Source: Gammaproteobacteria bacterium (lineage in GTDB: Bacteria > Pseudomonadota > Gammaproteobacteria > Enterobacterales > Psychrobiaceae). From it: 64,000 nt of DNA. The translations under genes and the position numbers were made by a program. Positions 38,123-50,203 of the stretch are shown piece after piece. The notes under the pieces were generated by a model. The model saw nothing but the letters and a program-made list of their open reading frames with translations, did not search any database and was not told the origin of the DNA. The stretch lies in the NCBI GenBank assembly GCA_013214945.1, contig JABSRT010000006.1:176254-240253 (forward strand), in the 5' to 3' direction. Numbering within the stretch: the first letter of the stretch is position 1; each line of letters starts with the position of its first letter.

Positions 38123-39607
38123 ATGAAATATAAAGATCTGCGTGATTTTATCGAGCAACTGGAAAAACTTGGTCAGCTTAAACGCATCACCCAAGAAATT
38201 GATCCTTACCTTGAAATGACTGAAATAGGGGACCGAACGTTACGGGCGAAAGGGCCAGCGTTATTGTTTGAAAACCCTAAAGGTTCAACCATTCCTGTCT
38301 TAACCAATTTATTTGGTACCCCTGAGCGAGTCGCTTTGGCCATGGGCAAGACCGATGCGTCCGCTTTGCGTGAGGTGGGTGAGCTAATGGCAGAACTTAA
38401 AGAGCCTGAGCCGCCACGGGGCATGCGAGATGCGTGGAATAAGTTGCCGCTGTATAAGCAGGTACTCAACATGCCAACCAAGCGGTTGCGCAGTGCGCCT
38501 TGTCAGGATGTGGTGATTACTGGTGACGATGTTGATTTAACGATGTTGCCTATTCAGCATTGTTGGCCCGGCGATGTCGCGCCATTGGTGACTTGGGGTT
38601 TAACGATTACCCGAGGCCCGCATAAAGAACGCCAGAATTTAGGGATTTATCGCCAGCAATTGCTCAGTAGAAATAAATTGGTGATGCGCTGGTTATCTCA
38701 TCGCGGCGGCGCGTTAGACTATCAAGAATTCCAACAAACTAACCCTGGTGAACGTTACCCAGTATCTGTTGCTTTAGGAGCGGATCCGGCAACGATAATT
38801 GGTGCAGTCACACCAGTGCCAGACACTTTGTCTGAATATGCATTCGCTGGATTATTGCGTGGTTCTCGCAGCGAAGTGGTTAAGAGTATTTCTAATGATT
38901 TAGAAGTGCCAGCCAGTGCTGAATTTGTGCTTGAGGGGTATCTTGAGCCAGGCGAGATGGCGCCAGAAGGACCTTATGGCGACCACACCGGTTATTATAA
39001 CGAAGTGGAAGAGTTTCCTGTTTTTACTGTCACTCATATCACCCATCGTAAAAATCCGATTTACCATAGTACCTACACCGGTCGTCCGCCCGATGAGCCG
39101 GCGATTTTAGGTGTGGCATTAAATGAAGTATTTGTGCCAATCCTCAAAAAACAGTACCCAGAGATTGTCGATTTTTATTTACCGCCAGAAGGCTGTTCTT
39201 ATCGCATGGCTATCGTGACCATCAAAAAGCAGTACCCTGGTCATGCTAAACGGGTAATGATGGGTGTGTGGTCATTCTTGCGCCAGTTTATGTATACCAA
39301 GTTTGTGATTGTTTGTGACGACGACATTAATGCCCGCAGTTGGGATGATGTAATTTGGGCTATTACCACCCGAATGGATCCCGCGCGCGATACCTTGTTG
39401 ATTGAGCATACTCCAATCGATTACCTTGATTTTGCCTCGCCAGTTGCGGGACTAGGTTCTAAAATGGGGATGGACGCCACCAATAAATGGCCGGGCGAAA
39501 CCGACCGAGAATGGGGCGAACCAATTGAGATGACTCAAGAAGTTAAAGACAAAGTTGATGACATTTGGGACGACTTGGCAATTTTCACTAATAACACCAG
39601 TGACTAA
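38123..39607 (+). CDS. ubiD: 4-hydroxy-3-polyprenylbenzoate decarboxylase
   Basis: 494 residues. It uses prenylated FMN to decarboxylate 4-hydroxy-3-octaprenylbenzoate in ubiquinone synthesis. Typical UbiD segments are [46 protein letters not shown] and the metal/prFMN-binding glutamate region [27 protein letters not shown]. ubiC and ubiA, earlier steps of the same pathway, are also in this window (44.5-46 kb). fre follows, as in E. coli. Confidence 0.97.
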   Translation: MKYKDLRDFIEQLEKLGQLKRITQEIDPYLEMTEIGDRTLRAKGPALLFENPKGSTIPVLTNLFGTPERVALAMGKTDASALREVGELMAELKEPEPPRGMRDAWNKLPLYKQVLNMPTKRLRSAPCQDVVITGDDVDLTMLPIQHCWPGDVAPLVTWGLTITRGPHKERQNLGIYRQQLLSRNKLVMRWLSHRGGALDYQEFQQTNPGERYPVSVALGADPATIIGAVTPVPDTLSEYAFAGLLRGSRSEVVKSISNDLEVPASAEFVLEGYLEPGEMAPEGPYGDHTGYYNEVEEFPVFTVTHITHRKNPIYHSTYTGRPPDEPAILGVALNEVFVPILKKQYPEIVDFYLPPEGCSYRMAIVTIKKQYPGHAKRVMMGVWSFLRQFMYTKFVIVCDDDINARSWDDVIWAITTRMDPARDTLLIEHTPIDYLDFASPVAGLGSKMGMDATNKWPGETDREWGEPIEMTQEVKDKVDDIWDDLAIFTNNTSD

Positions 39608-39719
39608 GGCGCTTGATGCAGGTGTTTACGTTTAGGTAGTGATATTGTTCTGAGCTGGTATTCAAGCGAGCTCATTTACGGTATCCTTGGCAAAAATCAT
39701 TAACTTTCAAGGTATTTTA

Positions 39720-40421
39720 ATGTCAGAGATTAGATGTAGCGTTGAAAAATTACACGCTTTTAATGAGTCGGTTTATCACGTGGTATTGCGTCCAGAGCAA
39801 GGCTTTACGTATAAAGCGGGACAATATTTAATGGTTAAAATGTCGGATGAGGACAAGCGTCCATTTTCGATCGCCAGCGCGCCAAGTGACGGTGAATTAA
39901 TCGAGCTCCACATCGGTGCTTCTGAGCAGCATAGCTATCCGATGCAAGTCATTGAGCGGATGAAGCAAGATCAAGAAATTACGATCTTAGCGCCCTTTGG
40001 TGATGCCGATTTAAATAACGACAATCAGCGACCTATCATTTTGATTGCTGGTGGCACTGGTTTTAGCTACGTTCGTTCTATTTTGCGCGAATTGGTTGCC
40101 AACAATGATCAGCGCCCAGTGACTATCTACTGGGGCTGTAAAGACTTAGCGCATTTCTACGTCTTGGAAGAAGCACAGCAATTGACCGCTGCGCATGACA
40201 ACATGACGCTAATTCCTGTGGTTGAAAATACCCCAGCTGATTGGCAAGGTGTTAGCGGGTTGGTTCACCATGCTGTTCTTAAAGACTTTAGTGATTTGAG
40301 CCAGCATGAAATTTATGCCGCTGGTCGCTTTGAAATGGTCGGTGTTATTCGTGACGCGTTCCTTGAACAAGGCATGAAAATAGAACATATGCACGGCGAT
40401 GCTTTAGCTTATTTAAAGTAA
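39720..40421 (+). CDS. fre: NAD(P)H-flavin reductase
   Basis: 233 residues from the ATG at 39720 (AAGG upstream), the same length as E. coli Fre; a longer frame from 39687 has no support. It has a ferredoxin-reductase-like FAD/flavin domain (AGQYLMVKMSDEDKRPFSIASAP) and an NAD-binding domain (IILIAGGTGFSYVRSIL). It supplies reduced flavin, for example for ferric-siderophore reduction and for flavin-prenyl enzymes. It follows ubiD, as in E. coli. Its stop codon overlaps the first base of a palindromic repeat. Confidence 0.95.
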   Translation: MSEIRCSVEKLHAFNESVYHVVLRPEQGFTYKAGQYLMVKMSDEDKRPFSIASAPSDGELIELHIGASEQHSYPMQVIERMKQDQEITILAPFGDADLNNDNQRPIILIAGGTGFSYVRSILRELVANNDQRPVTIYWGCKDLAHFYVLEEAQQLTAAHDNMTLIPVVENTPADWQGVSGLVHHAVLKDFSDLSQHEIYAAGRFEMVGVIRDAFLEQGMKIEHMHGDALAYLK

Positions 40422-40579
40422 TACCATTTGCATCTAATAATTGCCCACTTGTGCCAATTAGAATAAGTAATAACGGCGTTGCTCTCAATCCCAATAGCCA
40501 GCTATTAGTCAATCGAGCGCCTTGTTCTAATTTATTTTACTCAGGCACAACAAGATCACGTAATTAATGCAAACGGTAT
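40421..40579. repeat. Palindromic MITE-like repeat
   Basis: About 159 bp with terminal inverted repeats ATACCATTTGCAT (40421-40433) and ATGCAAACGGTAT (40567-40579), one mismatch in 13. Inside are further paired blocks (TTGTGCC/GGCACAA, AATTAGAA/TTCTAATT, GGCG/CGCC), so the whole unit can form a long imperfect cruciform. It has no coding capacity. It sits between convergent fre and dinF. Confidence 0.55.
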
Positions 40580-40644
40580 AACCAATACAGACGGTTGCGC
40601 AATAAGTGCAACCATCTTATTTTCTGGTGGTCGCTTTGTTATTG

Positions 40645-41958
40645 CTATAACTTAGTTTGGCGATAGCTAAACATATAATGACCAGTCAGCGTTAACCCCC
40701 GCACCAGCATAAAGCCGCAAAAGGCTAACCACAAACCATCATTGTGCCAATCAGCCGCGACATACCACAGACTAAAAAACACCGCGCAAGCAACTAGCAT
40801 TGAATTTCTCATAACATGCGAGAGAGTTAGGCCAACGTATACACCATCCATAATAAAAGATAACCAAGCGACACAGCTAACAGCAATTAACCAAGGTAAA
40901 TATTGCACGGCTAAATCTCGCACCTCAGCAATATCGGTTAACCAGCCAATCCACGTACTGCCCCAAAGCCATAAAGCAATCGCAAAACTCAGGCCAACCA
41001 CAGCACACCACCCAGCTGACTGACAAACAGTTTGGTGCAATTTATGTTGATCGCGCTGACCTTTGGCAAAACCGACCAGTGACTCAGCTGCATATGCAAA
41101 GCCATCGAGCCCATAAGAAGCAAGCATAAACAGATTGAGTAAAATAGCATTAGCAGCGACATAAACATCGCCAAACCCAGCGCCCGTGGCCGTGATAAAC
41201 GCCAAACACAGTTGTAACGCGAGCGAACGGATAAAGATATCGCGATTAAGCCGAAATAAGCGCTGTAATATCGCGTAATTAAAGTGCACTAACTGGCCAA
41301 TGTTTTGCGATTTAATCGCTGGATACACCACTGCTGCAACGAGTACTAGGCCGCAGTAGTCAGCGATAACTGAAGCACTGGCTGCACCTGAAACTCCCCA
41401 ATCTAAGTAGACCACAAATATAATATCAAGCACGATATTGATAATATTGATGCACAGTAACTGATAGACCAGCCACTTAATTTGTCGGCTGGCGACTAAG
41501 TAGCCAAGTATCACTAAATTAGCTAATACTGCGGGTGTTGAGAAAATACGAATATCAAAATATACTTGAGCAAAGGTGGTGACTTGTTCACTGGCACCAA
41601 TTAAGCCAAAAGCTAAATTGCTCAATGGTGATTGTGTTAACAACAACACCAGCGAGATAGTAAGTGCTAACCCTAGTGAGTGAAAAACATAAGACCAAGC
41701 GAGGGTGGCATTATTCTGGCCTAGGGCTTGTGATACGACACCTGTGGTTGACATGCGTAAGAAGCCGGTTAACCAAAACATAATGCTGATGACCATGCTG
41801 CCCACTGCTATGCCACCTAAGTAATAAGCATGATCAAGGTGGCCGATAACAGCGGTATCAACTAAGCCCAATAAAGGTGTGGTAATATTAGAAAAAATCA
41901 TTGGCAAGGCCAGTGTCAGTAGCTTACGTTGTTGCTGTAGTTGAGTGACAATATTCAT
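40645..41958 (-). CDS. dinF: MATE family transporter DinF
   Basis: 437 residues, about 12 membrane helices. The N-terminus LTLALPMIFSNITTPLLGLVDTAVIGHLDHAYYLGGIAVGSM and the block LNRDIFIRSLALQLCLAFITATGAGFG...LDGFAYAAESLVG are those of E. coli DinF. DinF protects against oxidative stress and bile-type compounds. In E. coli it follows lexA; here it stands alone, and I see no LexA box (CTGT-N8-ACAG) upstream, so SOS control is not supported. Confidence 0.92.
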   Translation of the reverse strand: MNIVTQLQQQRKLLTLALPMIFSNITTPLLGLVDTAVIGHLDHAYYLGGIAVGSMVISIMFWLTGFLRMSTTGVVSQALGQNNATLAWSYVFHSLGLALTISLVLLLTQSPLSNLAFGLIGASEQVTTFAQVYFDIRIFSTPAVLANLVILGYLVASRQIKWLVYQLLCINIINIVLDIIFVVYLDWGVSGAASASVIADYCGLVLVAAVVYPAIKSQNIGQLVHFNYAILQRLFRLNRDIFIRSLALQLCLAFITATGAGFGDVYVAANAILLNLFMLASYGLDGFAYAAESLVGFAKGQRDQHKLHQTVCQSAGWCAVVGLSFAIALWLWGSTWIGWLTDIAEVRDLAVQYLPWLIAVSCVAWLSFIMDGVYVGLTLSHVMRNSMLVACAVFFSLWYVAADWHNDGLWLAFCGFMLVRGLTLTGHYMFSYRQTKL

Positions 41959-41977
41959 TTTATTCCTGAGGTTTTAT

Positions 41978-43036
41978 ATGCGGCGTTTTGTGGCCTGTTT
42001 TTTCTTGTTATGTTATATCGCACCGGCACCTGCAGCCGTGGTATTACAATATCATCACGTTAGTGATAGTACGCCCGTCTCAACCAGCATTAAGGTTGAG
42101 CAGTTTAGAGCTCATATGAATTACTTGGCCAATAATAACTATCAGGTGTTAGCGCTCAGTGAAATTATAAAGCAACTACAACAAGGTAAAGATCCGGGTC
42201 CTAAGGTTGTTGCCATCACCTTTGATGATGGATATGACGATGTGCTGATCAATGCCGAGCCTATTTTAAAACAGCATGGCTTTAGCTACACCTTATTTAT
42301 TGCCCCGGATGAAATTAATCACGATTACCCCAATATGCTGAGCTGGGCGCAAATAGAGCAGCTGGCCGCAGGGGGCGTCGCCATTGCAAATCACAGTAGT
42401 AAGCACTTACATCTTAATCGGCGCTTGGTTGACGAAAGCTTAAGCCAATGGCAGTTGCGAATTACCCAGGATATTGAGCAAGCTGAGCAGCTGATTAGCT
42501 TGAAAACTCAGCAGAATTTAAAGTTGTTAGCCTATCCTTATGGCGAATATAACAGTGACTTACAAGCACTGGTGGCTAAATTGGGTTATGTTGGCATTGG
42601 TCAGCACTCTGGTGCCTTGGCCACTTATTCTGACTTTAGCGCATTGCCAAGATTCCCGGCTTCTGGTCGTTATGCCAATCTTGAAACCTTGGCGATTAAA
42701 TTAAAATCACTGGCAATGCCGGTAACCTCATTGGTTAATGCCAATCCGCAACTGAGCCAACACCGTAAAATAAAGCACAAAAACAGACCCGTGTTAACCG
42801 TAACTATTAACAGGAAAGATGTTGATACGAGGCAACTGTATTGCTATATCTTGGGCGAGCGTGTTGATCCAATTTGGTTGAACAAACGTCGATTTACTAT
42901 CGGCGCGCCACAAGACCTACCAGCTGGGCGTTCGCGTTACAACTGCACCGCGCCGAGTAAAAGCCAATTGGGTTATTATTGGTTCTCGCAACCTTGGATT
43001 AATCACAAGCCTGACGGCAGTTGGTATCACGGATGA
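41978..43036 (+). CDS. Exported polysaccharide deacetylase
   Basis: 352 residues from the ATG at 41978 (GAGG upstream); a longer frame would overlap dinF. Signal peptide RRFVACFFLLCYIAPAPAA. The NodB domain has motif 1 TFDDGYDD, motif 2 HSSKHLHL and the YPYGEYN region, all expected metal and catalytic residues. The C-terminal about 100 residues are an extra strand-rich domain. It probably deacetylates an envelope or extracellular N-acetylated polysaccharide. It overlaps glpG by ATGA, so the two are translationally coupled. Confidence 0.88.
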   Translation: MRRFVACFFLLCYIAPAPAAVVLQYHHVSDSTPVSTSIKVEQFRAHMNYLANNNYQVLALSEIIKQLQQGKDPGPKVVAITFDDGYDDVLINAEPILKQHGFSYTLFIAPDEINHDYPNMLSWAQIEQLAAGGVAIANHSSKHLHLNRRLVDESLSQWQLRITQDIEQAEQLISLKTQQNLKLLAYPYGEYNSDLQALVAKLGYVGIGQHSGALATYSDFSALPRFPASGRYANLETLAIKLKSLAMPVTSLVNANPQLSQHRKIKHKNRPVLTVTINRKDVDTRQLYCYILGERVDPIWLNKRRFTIGAPQDLPAGRSRYNCTAPSKSQLGYYWFSQPWINHKPDGSWYHG

Positions 43037-43863
43037 TTTTATTAGGACGGGTGCCAAATCCACGCATGGCCCAAGCGTTTATCGATTATTTGTTTAACCT
43101 TGATATCGATTGTCAGTTGCGCCAGCAGCAGGGCTTTGAGTTATGGTTGGTGACCACTGATCAACAACAGCTTGCGCAGGATGAATTTGAGCAATTTATC
43201 GTAAACCCCAGTCATCCAAAGTACTTGGCTGCTTCTTGGACTAATGCTAATCCGCAAATCAGTGCGGTTGGTCACTCGGCAGCCAATGTTGAGATGTTAG
43301 CTAATTTCATCAGTCATAGCGGCCCAGTTACCTTGGTTACTTTTGGTGTTGCGGTTGTTGTCTATCTCAGTTATCTATTGGGCTTTAACTTTGTGTATCA
43401 GGCGTTGGCTTTTTTTCCGAGCTTAGAGTTGGCCCAAGTTAGTCAAATATGGCGGTTGTTTACCCCGACCTTGCTGCACTTTTCAACCTTGCATATCTTA
43501 TTTAACCTGGTGATGTGGTGGTATCTTGGTGGCTTAATTGAAAACAAGGTGTCGTCGAGCAAGTTATTGGTAATTCTAGTGCTGGCTAGTATTTTTCCCA
43601 ATATTGTGCAATATCTTATGACAGGGCCGGCTTTCGGTGGGTTGTCTGGGGTCGTGTATGCTTTAGTTGGTTATGTCTGGTGGCGCAATCCTAAAGTAGG
43701 TTTGTATCTGCCACCTGCCTATATTGGTTTTATGTTGGTCTGGTTAGTGATGGGATTTTTTGATCTGATGGGGATTAAGGTGGCCAATGGCGCGCACGTT
43801 GGTGGGTTGATCGTTGGCTGCTTATTGGCTTGGTTTGATAACAAACGAGAATCAAATAAATAA
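43033..43863 (+). CDS. glpG: Rhomboid intramembrane serine protease
   Basis: 276 residues from the ATG at 43033, the same length as E. coli GlpG; the start forms an ATGA overlap with the deacetylase stop. The N-terminal cytoplasmic domain (about 1-75) is present. Six membrane helices follow with HILFNLVMWW, the nucleophile Ser205 in GGLSG, and His255 in NGAHVGG, so the catalytic dyad is intact. It cleaves membrane proteins within the bilayer and serves in quality control. Confidence 0.93.
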   Translation: MILLGRVPNPRMAQAFIDYLFNLDIDCQLRQQQGFELWLVTTDQQQLAQDEFEQFIVNPSHPKYLAASWTNANPQISAVGHSAANVEMLANFISHSGPVTLVTFGVAVVVYLSYLLGFNFVYQALAFFPSLELAQVSQIWRLFTPTLLHFSTLHILFNLVMWWYLGGLIENKVSSSKLLVILVLASIFPNIVQYLMTGPAFGGLSGVVYALVGYVWWRNPKVGLYLPPAYIGFMLVWLVMGFFDLMGIKVANGAHVGGLIVGCLLAWFDNKRESNK

Positions 43864-43895
43864 TGGCGCCATACATTTAGCAATATTTAGTAATG

Positions 43896-43915
43896 AGCGG
43901 CGATGTTGCGCCGCT
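43896..43915. terminator. Hairpin between convergent glpG and fliL-like genes
   Basis: A 7-bp GC stem AGCGGCG / CGCCGCT with a 6-base loop, no clear T-run; a possible bidirectional terminator. Confidence 0.4.
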
Positions 43916-43923
43916 AAGACTAA

Positions 43924-44334
43924 TTAATGATGGATATATTTGGTAAATAGCAGTCGGACGATAAGCTTTTTGCCCGTTTCTTGCTTAAGTAAATCGTTAA
44001 GAGTTTCAAGGCACAATTCGCGAATTTCTTGCTTGCCTGATGCTGATTTTACTTTATCTTCGGTTTGCTGGCCCAATACTTCGACAATTGCGGCTCGTAA
44101 CAAGGGCGCATGATGTTCAACGATTGCTAAATCGTCAGGATTTTTAACCATTACTTCCATGGTTAAGCGAATGAAGCCTACTTTTTTACCTGACGTAAGA
44201 TAGTTGGTAGTAATATCGGGTTCGAATGCAAAGTATGCATATTCATCTGCGGCTACCTCTTCGTCCTCGGCGGCGTAGCTGTTCGCGCTAAATAGCATCA
44301 TCGATGCAATGAGTAGGCTAAAAATTGCTTTCAT
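43924..44334 (-). CDS. FliL-like exported protein
   Basis: 136 residues with a cleavable-looking signal peptide (MKAIFSLLIASMMLFSANSYAAE), followed by FAFEPDITTNYLTSGKKVGFIRLTMEVMVKNPDDLAIVEHHAPLLRAAIVEVLGQQTEDKV...IRELCLETLNDLLKQETGK, the FliL fold. It lies far from flagellar genes, beside glpG and ubiC, and has a signal peptide instead of the membrane anchor of true FliL. It is therefore probably a periplasmic paralogue of uncertain function. Confidence 0.75.
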   Translation of the reverse strand: MKAIFSLLIASMMLFSANSYAAEDEEVAADEYAYFAFEPDITTNYLTSGKKVGFIRLTMEVMVKNPDDLAIVEHHAPLLRAAIVEVLGQQTEDKVKSASGKQEIRELCLETLNDLLKQETGKKLIVRLLFTKYIHH

Positions 44335-44540
44335 CTAGTAGATGTTTCCTGTAGTTAATCGCTCTAATTAGCGCGGTTGTTATTGGATTTCAATAATCAC
44401 ATGTTAAGGCTATCTCGCGAATATAGCAATAAAATCACTTATTTTGAGCACGTTGGACAGAAATTATTCGTTGTTTTGGTATTACTATTCTTAACGGCTT
44501 ATCGCATAATACGCCAGTTGCAAAAAACGAAGAAAATTCA

Positions 44541-45146
44541 GTGTCAGATATCCACAATGTAGACTTTAAACAACTAACGCCACCGTTCGCTGCTGGTTGT
44601 GATAATCAATGGCTAACACAAAGTGAGCTTGGCCAGGGTAAATTAACGCCAGCCCTTACCAGCTGGCTGTTTGACCGAGGATCATTAACCACAAGATTAA
44701 AGGATTATTGTCAAAATTTCTCCGTCGTGGTACTGAACAGTGGCGCCGGGGCCGTATCTGCACAGGAACAACTGTTGTTTCCCGCCATTGAGATGCCATT
44801 GCATTGTCGCGAAGTATTATTATTGTGTGATGGTATTCCTCAGGTCTATGCGCGCAGTTTAATTGTTAAGCAAGCGTTAGAGCATTCAGAGATCGGGCTT
44901 AAACAACTGGGTAACAATTCACTGGGTCAGGTGTTGTTTCAAGCGCCGCAAGCCCAACGTGGCAGCATTGAGGTGAGTCAGTTTAGTTGTCAGTCGTCGG
45001 TGGCAACATTGGCCCGTGAGCTTAATTTAAGCCCAACTCAGCCGTTATGGGGACGACGCTCGATCTTTACATTGCAGCAGTACCCGTTATTAGTTTCCGA
45101 AATATTTTTGCCCGGCGCACTGGCTTATCAAGAGGTAACACCATGA
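44541..45146 (+). CDS. ubiC: Chorismate--pyruvate lyase
   Basis: 201 residues. It makes 4-hydroxybenzoate from chorismate, the first committed step of ubiquinone synthesis. UbiC-like segments are [16 protein letters not shown], the active-site Arg/Glu regions [16 protein letters not shown] and the C-terminal LWGRRSIF...[11 protein letters not shown]. The start codon is GTG, preceded by GAAGAA. It overlaps ubiA by ATGA, as expected for consecutive enzymes. Confidence 0.93.
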   Translation: MSDIHNVDFKQLTPPFAAGCDNQWLTQSELGQGKLTPALTSWLFDRGSLTTRLKDYCQNFSVVVLNSGAGAVSAQEQLLFPAIEMPLHCREVLLLCDGIPQVYARSLIVKQALEHSEIGLKQLGNNSLGQVLFQAPQAQRGSIEVSQFSCQSSVATLARELNLSPTQPLWGRRSIFTLQQYPLLVSEIFLPGALAYQEVTP

Positions 45147-46006
45147 TCACTAAAACTGGGCTGCAGGGCTATATAACGCTGATGCGGCTTGATCGGCCTA
45201 TTGGCACGTTATTATTGCTATGGCCAACTTACTGGGCCTTGTGGCTTGCAGCGCAGGGCACTCCTGATTTTAAGGTGCTAATTGTATTTACGCTCGGGGT
45301 GTTTGTGATGCGCAGCGCTGGTTGTGTCATTAACGATTTTGCCGACCGAAAAATAGATGGCCGGGTTAAGCGCACCAAAAATCGGCCTTTGGCGACGGGT
45401 CTTATCTCATCAAAACAAGCACTGGCGCTGTTTTTTGGTTTGTTGGTTATCGCTTTGCTATTAGTAATTACGATGAATAATTTAACCATAGGGTTATCTT
45501 TTGCCGCCGTGGCATTGGCCGCTTGTTATCCGTTTATGAAACGTTATACCCATTTACCGCAGGTGGTGCTAGGTGCCGCTTTTGGCTGGGCTATCCCAAT
45601 GGCTTTTGCGGCCCAAACTAACGAACTGCCACCGGTGTGCTGGTTATTATTTGGCGCTAATTTAGCCTGGACTGTGGCTTATGATACTTGGTATGCAATG
45701 GTTGATCGTGAGGATGATCTTAAAATAGGGGTTAAGTCGACCGCTATTTTGTTTGGTCGCTACGATCGGTTAATCATTGGAATATTGCAAGCTACTACGA
45801 TTTATTGTTTGGTTAAAGTTGGCTTAATGATGGAATTAGGCGGCTATTATTATGTGGCATTAGTGGCTGCAACCGGATTATTCATTCATCAGCAGTGGCA
45901 AACCAAGAGCCGTGAACGCGATAGTTATTTCACGGCATTTATTGCCAACAATCAAGTGGGTGGTGTTGTTTTTGCCGGTATTTTAGCTAATTTTTATCTC
46001 GGGTAA
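45143..46006 (+). CDS. ubiA: 4-hydroxybenzoate polyprenyltransferase
   Basis: 287 residues from the ATG at 45143 (AGG upstream, ATGA overlap with ubiC). Inner-membrane prenyltransferase with about eight to nine helices and the two Asp-rich motifs: [20 protein letters not shown] and [12 protein letters not shown]. It attaches the isoprenoid tail to 4-hydroxybenzoate, the product of UbiC; UbiD (38.1 kb) acts next. Confidence 0.97.
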   Translation: MITKTGLQGYITLMRLDRPIGTLLLLWPTYWALWLAAQGTPDFKVLIVFTLGVFVMRSAGCVINDFADRKIDGRVKRTKNRPLATGLISSKQALALFFGLLVIALLLVITMNNLTIGLSFAAVALAACYPFMKRYTHLPQVVLGAAFGWAIPMAFAAQTNELPPVCWLLFGANLAWTVAYDTWYAMVDREDDLKIGVKSTAILFGRYDRLIIGILQATTIYCLVKVGLMMELGGYYYVALVAATGLFIHQQWQTKSRERDSYFTAFIANNQVGGVVFAGILANFYLG

Positions 46007-46042
46007 TTTGCTAGTTACCGCAGCTATCGAGCAGTTTATTAC

Positions 46043-46564
46043 TTAGTCGTTGGTAGGGCTCGTTGGCTTGATTTGGCAGAAGCCTTGCGGTGGTATATCT
46101 AGCGCCGCATTAAACTTACTCGACATATTTTGAAATGAAATTATTGCCGTTAGTTCGATAATTTCGTCATCGTTAAAATGTTGCCGTAACCGATGCTGAT
46201 CATCAGTGTTGACCTGAACATCTGATTTGGTGATGATCTCTGCATAATGTAGCGCTGCCTTTTCTTGATCACTAAATAAATCGCAGTCACGAAAATTAGC
46301 TAATTGGTTTAATTTTTCTGGGCTGTTACCACGGCGTAATACCATCATTGAGTTGATATCAACACAGAATGTACACCAATTAATTTGCGATACTCTGACC
46401 GTGATTAGTGAGCGTAACGATGGCGAAATTGGCGATGACTTACGGTCTAAAGCACCAAAAAGTAACGCCAGCGTTGCAAATACTGTTGGGCTGCGACCCC
46501 ATAATTTTGCGGGTTCTAATACTTCACCATAACGGCGTTTTTGATTCCAAAAAAAAAGTTTCAA
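46043..46564 (-). CDS. Carboxymuconolactone decarboxylase/AhpD-like protein
   Basis: 173 residues. The peroxidase-type CxxC of the AhpD-like family is seen in WCTFCVDINS, with the alpha-helical repeat LRSLITVRVSQIN upstream and the EIIELTAIISFQNMSSKFN helix behind. It probably acts as a small alkylhydroperoxidase or thiol oxidoreductase. It is monocistronic and convergent with ubiA. Confidence 0.85.
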   Translation of the reverse strand: MKLFFWNQKRRYGEVLEPAKLWGRSPTVFATLALLFGALDRKSSPISPSLRSLITVRVSQINWCTFCVDINSMMVLRRGNSPEKLNQLANFRDCDLFSDQEKAALHYAEIITKSDVQVNTDDQHRLRQHFNDDEIIELTAIISFQNMSSKFNAALDIPPQGFCQIKPTSPTND

Positions 46565-46665
46565 ATACCACGGATAGCTTGTTTTACTTGAAATGAAAAT
46601 GATTTAGTCCTTGTCTGAAATTGCAATATAGCCTCGATGAAATCAATCATAGAGGCTAAGTGCAG

Positions 46666-47178
46666 TTAACTACCGTATTCAATATCGACCATAACATCGT
46701 CACCAATTTTTTCGATCGCTTCTTGCAGCTGTTCAACTGAGGAATGCTGCGGCAATAGTGCGGTAATATGCGCTCTAAACAGAATATGTCCGGTGTTCGC
46801 GGCGCTTTCTAATTGGCTGCCAAGTTGCTCGATATTGGCATCGACAGAATGCAAGGCTTGGGTAATTTCTTGCACGATACCACCGCGATCGTTACAAACA
46901 ATCGCTATATTGAGTAGTTCTTCGGCTTCTATATCGGTGGTTGTATTGTGGCCTTGCTGGATCGTTAGGCTTAAATCTTCAAGCTTACCAATCGCTAGAC
47001 TAAATTTAGCGAGTTCTAATTCAGGTAATTCAACTTGAATTATTCCCGCAAATTGTCCGGCTAAATGACTCATGGAACTGCCTAACCAATTGCCGCTGTG
47101 CTTAACAATCAGCGCCGCAAGTTGATCGACTAAACCGGGCTTATCTTTGCCAACAAAAGTAACTACTATATTTTTCAT
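46666..47178 (-). CDS. gcvR: GcvR-like ACT-domain regulator
   Basis: 170 residues from the ATG at 47178, chosen because AGGA precedes it and the conserved ACT strand MKNIVVTFVGKDKPGLVDQLAALIVKHSGNWLGSSMSHLAGQFAGI starts there; a longer frame adds 42 unsupported residues. A second ACT domain begins near LNIAIVCNDRGGIVQEITQAL. In E. coli GcvR represses the glycine cleavage operon by binding GcvA. Only the ACT pair is certain here; gcvA is not in the window. Confidence 0.85.
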   Translation of the reverse strand: MKNIVVTFVGKDKPGLVDQLAALIVKHSGNWLGSSMSHLAGQFAGIIQVELPELELAKFSLAIGKLEDLSLTIQQGHNTTTDIEAEELLNIAIVCNDRGGIVQEITQALHSVDANIEQLGSQLESAANTGHILFRAHITALLPQHSSVEQLQEAIEKIGDDVMVDIEYGS

Positions 47179-47467
47179 AAACGTCCTTAATTTTTTAGCT
47201 TTATATTTTTGTTCGAACAGCCTTTCACTAATCATTAATAAACTCGATTTAATAGTTTGTCCAGTGTTAATCAAGATTAAGCACCTCAACAAAATAAATT
47301 TCATTTTAAATTAATTACTTAATTTGAATGAGATCCGGCTCTGGTTCGCACTGCTACACTTTATCTCAGTGGCGTTTTATTTATCGCTAATACTAATCAC
47401 ATTAAATTTAAACGCTATTTTGTAACCAATAGATTTAATAATGTAGGGGCTAATAAAAGGAGCTAAG

Positions 47468-48025
47468 ATGTTATCAAAACAAGGATTTAGTCTGATTAAT
47501 TTGTTAGTAGTAACAGCGATTATAGCAATTGCTGTGTTCGTCGCAGTGCCCGGCTTAAGCGCCGCGCTCAAACAAACACGAGTAGCCAGTGAATATAATC
47601 AGGTATTAACTCTGGTAGATACCGCACGTCAATATGCGTTGATTAATCGAAGTTATGTCACCATGTGTCCATCTTCAGACGGTGAAATATGCAGTCGAGA
47701 TTGGATGGCGGGCATACTAGTGTTTGTTGATCGTAATAACGACCAAGTATTAGGGGCGGATGATTTGTTGATTCAATATGCGCGCCATCGTAGCTCACAA
47801 GTAAAACTCACTTGGCGGGCGTTTCGTCGACATCATTATCTAAATTTTAGCAGTTTGGGTTGGACCGATCATTATAATGGCACGTTCAGGTTTTGCATTG
47901 AAGGAGACGACTTGCGGTTTAATCGGGCATTAATCGTTAGTAAAACAGGGCGGATCCGAAAATCTACCGATCGTAATCGTGATGGGGTCCATGAGGATGC
48001 TAGCGGCAGAGTCTTAAGGTGTTAG
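47468..48025 (+). CDS. GspH/FimT-like type IV pseudopilin
   Basis: 185 residues. It has a short leader (MLSKQG) ending in the prepilin peptidase site G/F and a hydrophobic N-terminal helix. The mature start is FSLINLLVV, with Asn at position 5 where nearly all pilins have Glu (FTLIELLVV). The body has two cysteine pairs and the C-terminal FRFCIEGDD...LIVSKTGRIR of GspH/FimT minor pilins. It is isolated from other pilus genes. AAGGAG precedes the ATG. Confidence 0.85.
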   Translation: MLSKQGFSLINLLVVTAIIAIAVFVAVPGLSAALKQTRVASEYNQVLTLVDTARQYALINRSYVTMCPSSDGEICSRDWMAGILVFVDRNNDQVLGADDLLIQYARHRSSQVKLTWRAFRRHHYLNFSSLGWTDHYNGTFRFCIEGDDLRFNRALIVSKTGRIRKSTDRNRDGVHEDASGRVLRC

Positions 48026-48068
48026 CACTAAAAGTATTAGAACGGTCTTAGTAAGGTGACAGTAAGGT

Positions 48069-48100
48069 GTTAGTAGGTCAGGGAAGCCTGACCTACTAAC
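48069..48100. terminator. Hairpin between pseudopilin and fadH
   Basis: A perfect 14-bp inverted repeat from GTTAGTAGGTCAGG to its complement with a GAAG loop, between convergent genes and without a T-run. Just before it are short AGTAAGGTG direct repeats. Confidence 0.5.
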
Positions 48101-48115
48101 CCAGAGCTATCGCAG

Positions 48116-50194
<2,079 letters not shown>

Positions 50195-50203
50195 TTAAGG
50201 CTC

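Noticed and set aside
40645..41958. SOS regulation of dinF
   Set aside because: No LexA box found in the upstream region and no lexA next to it.
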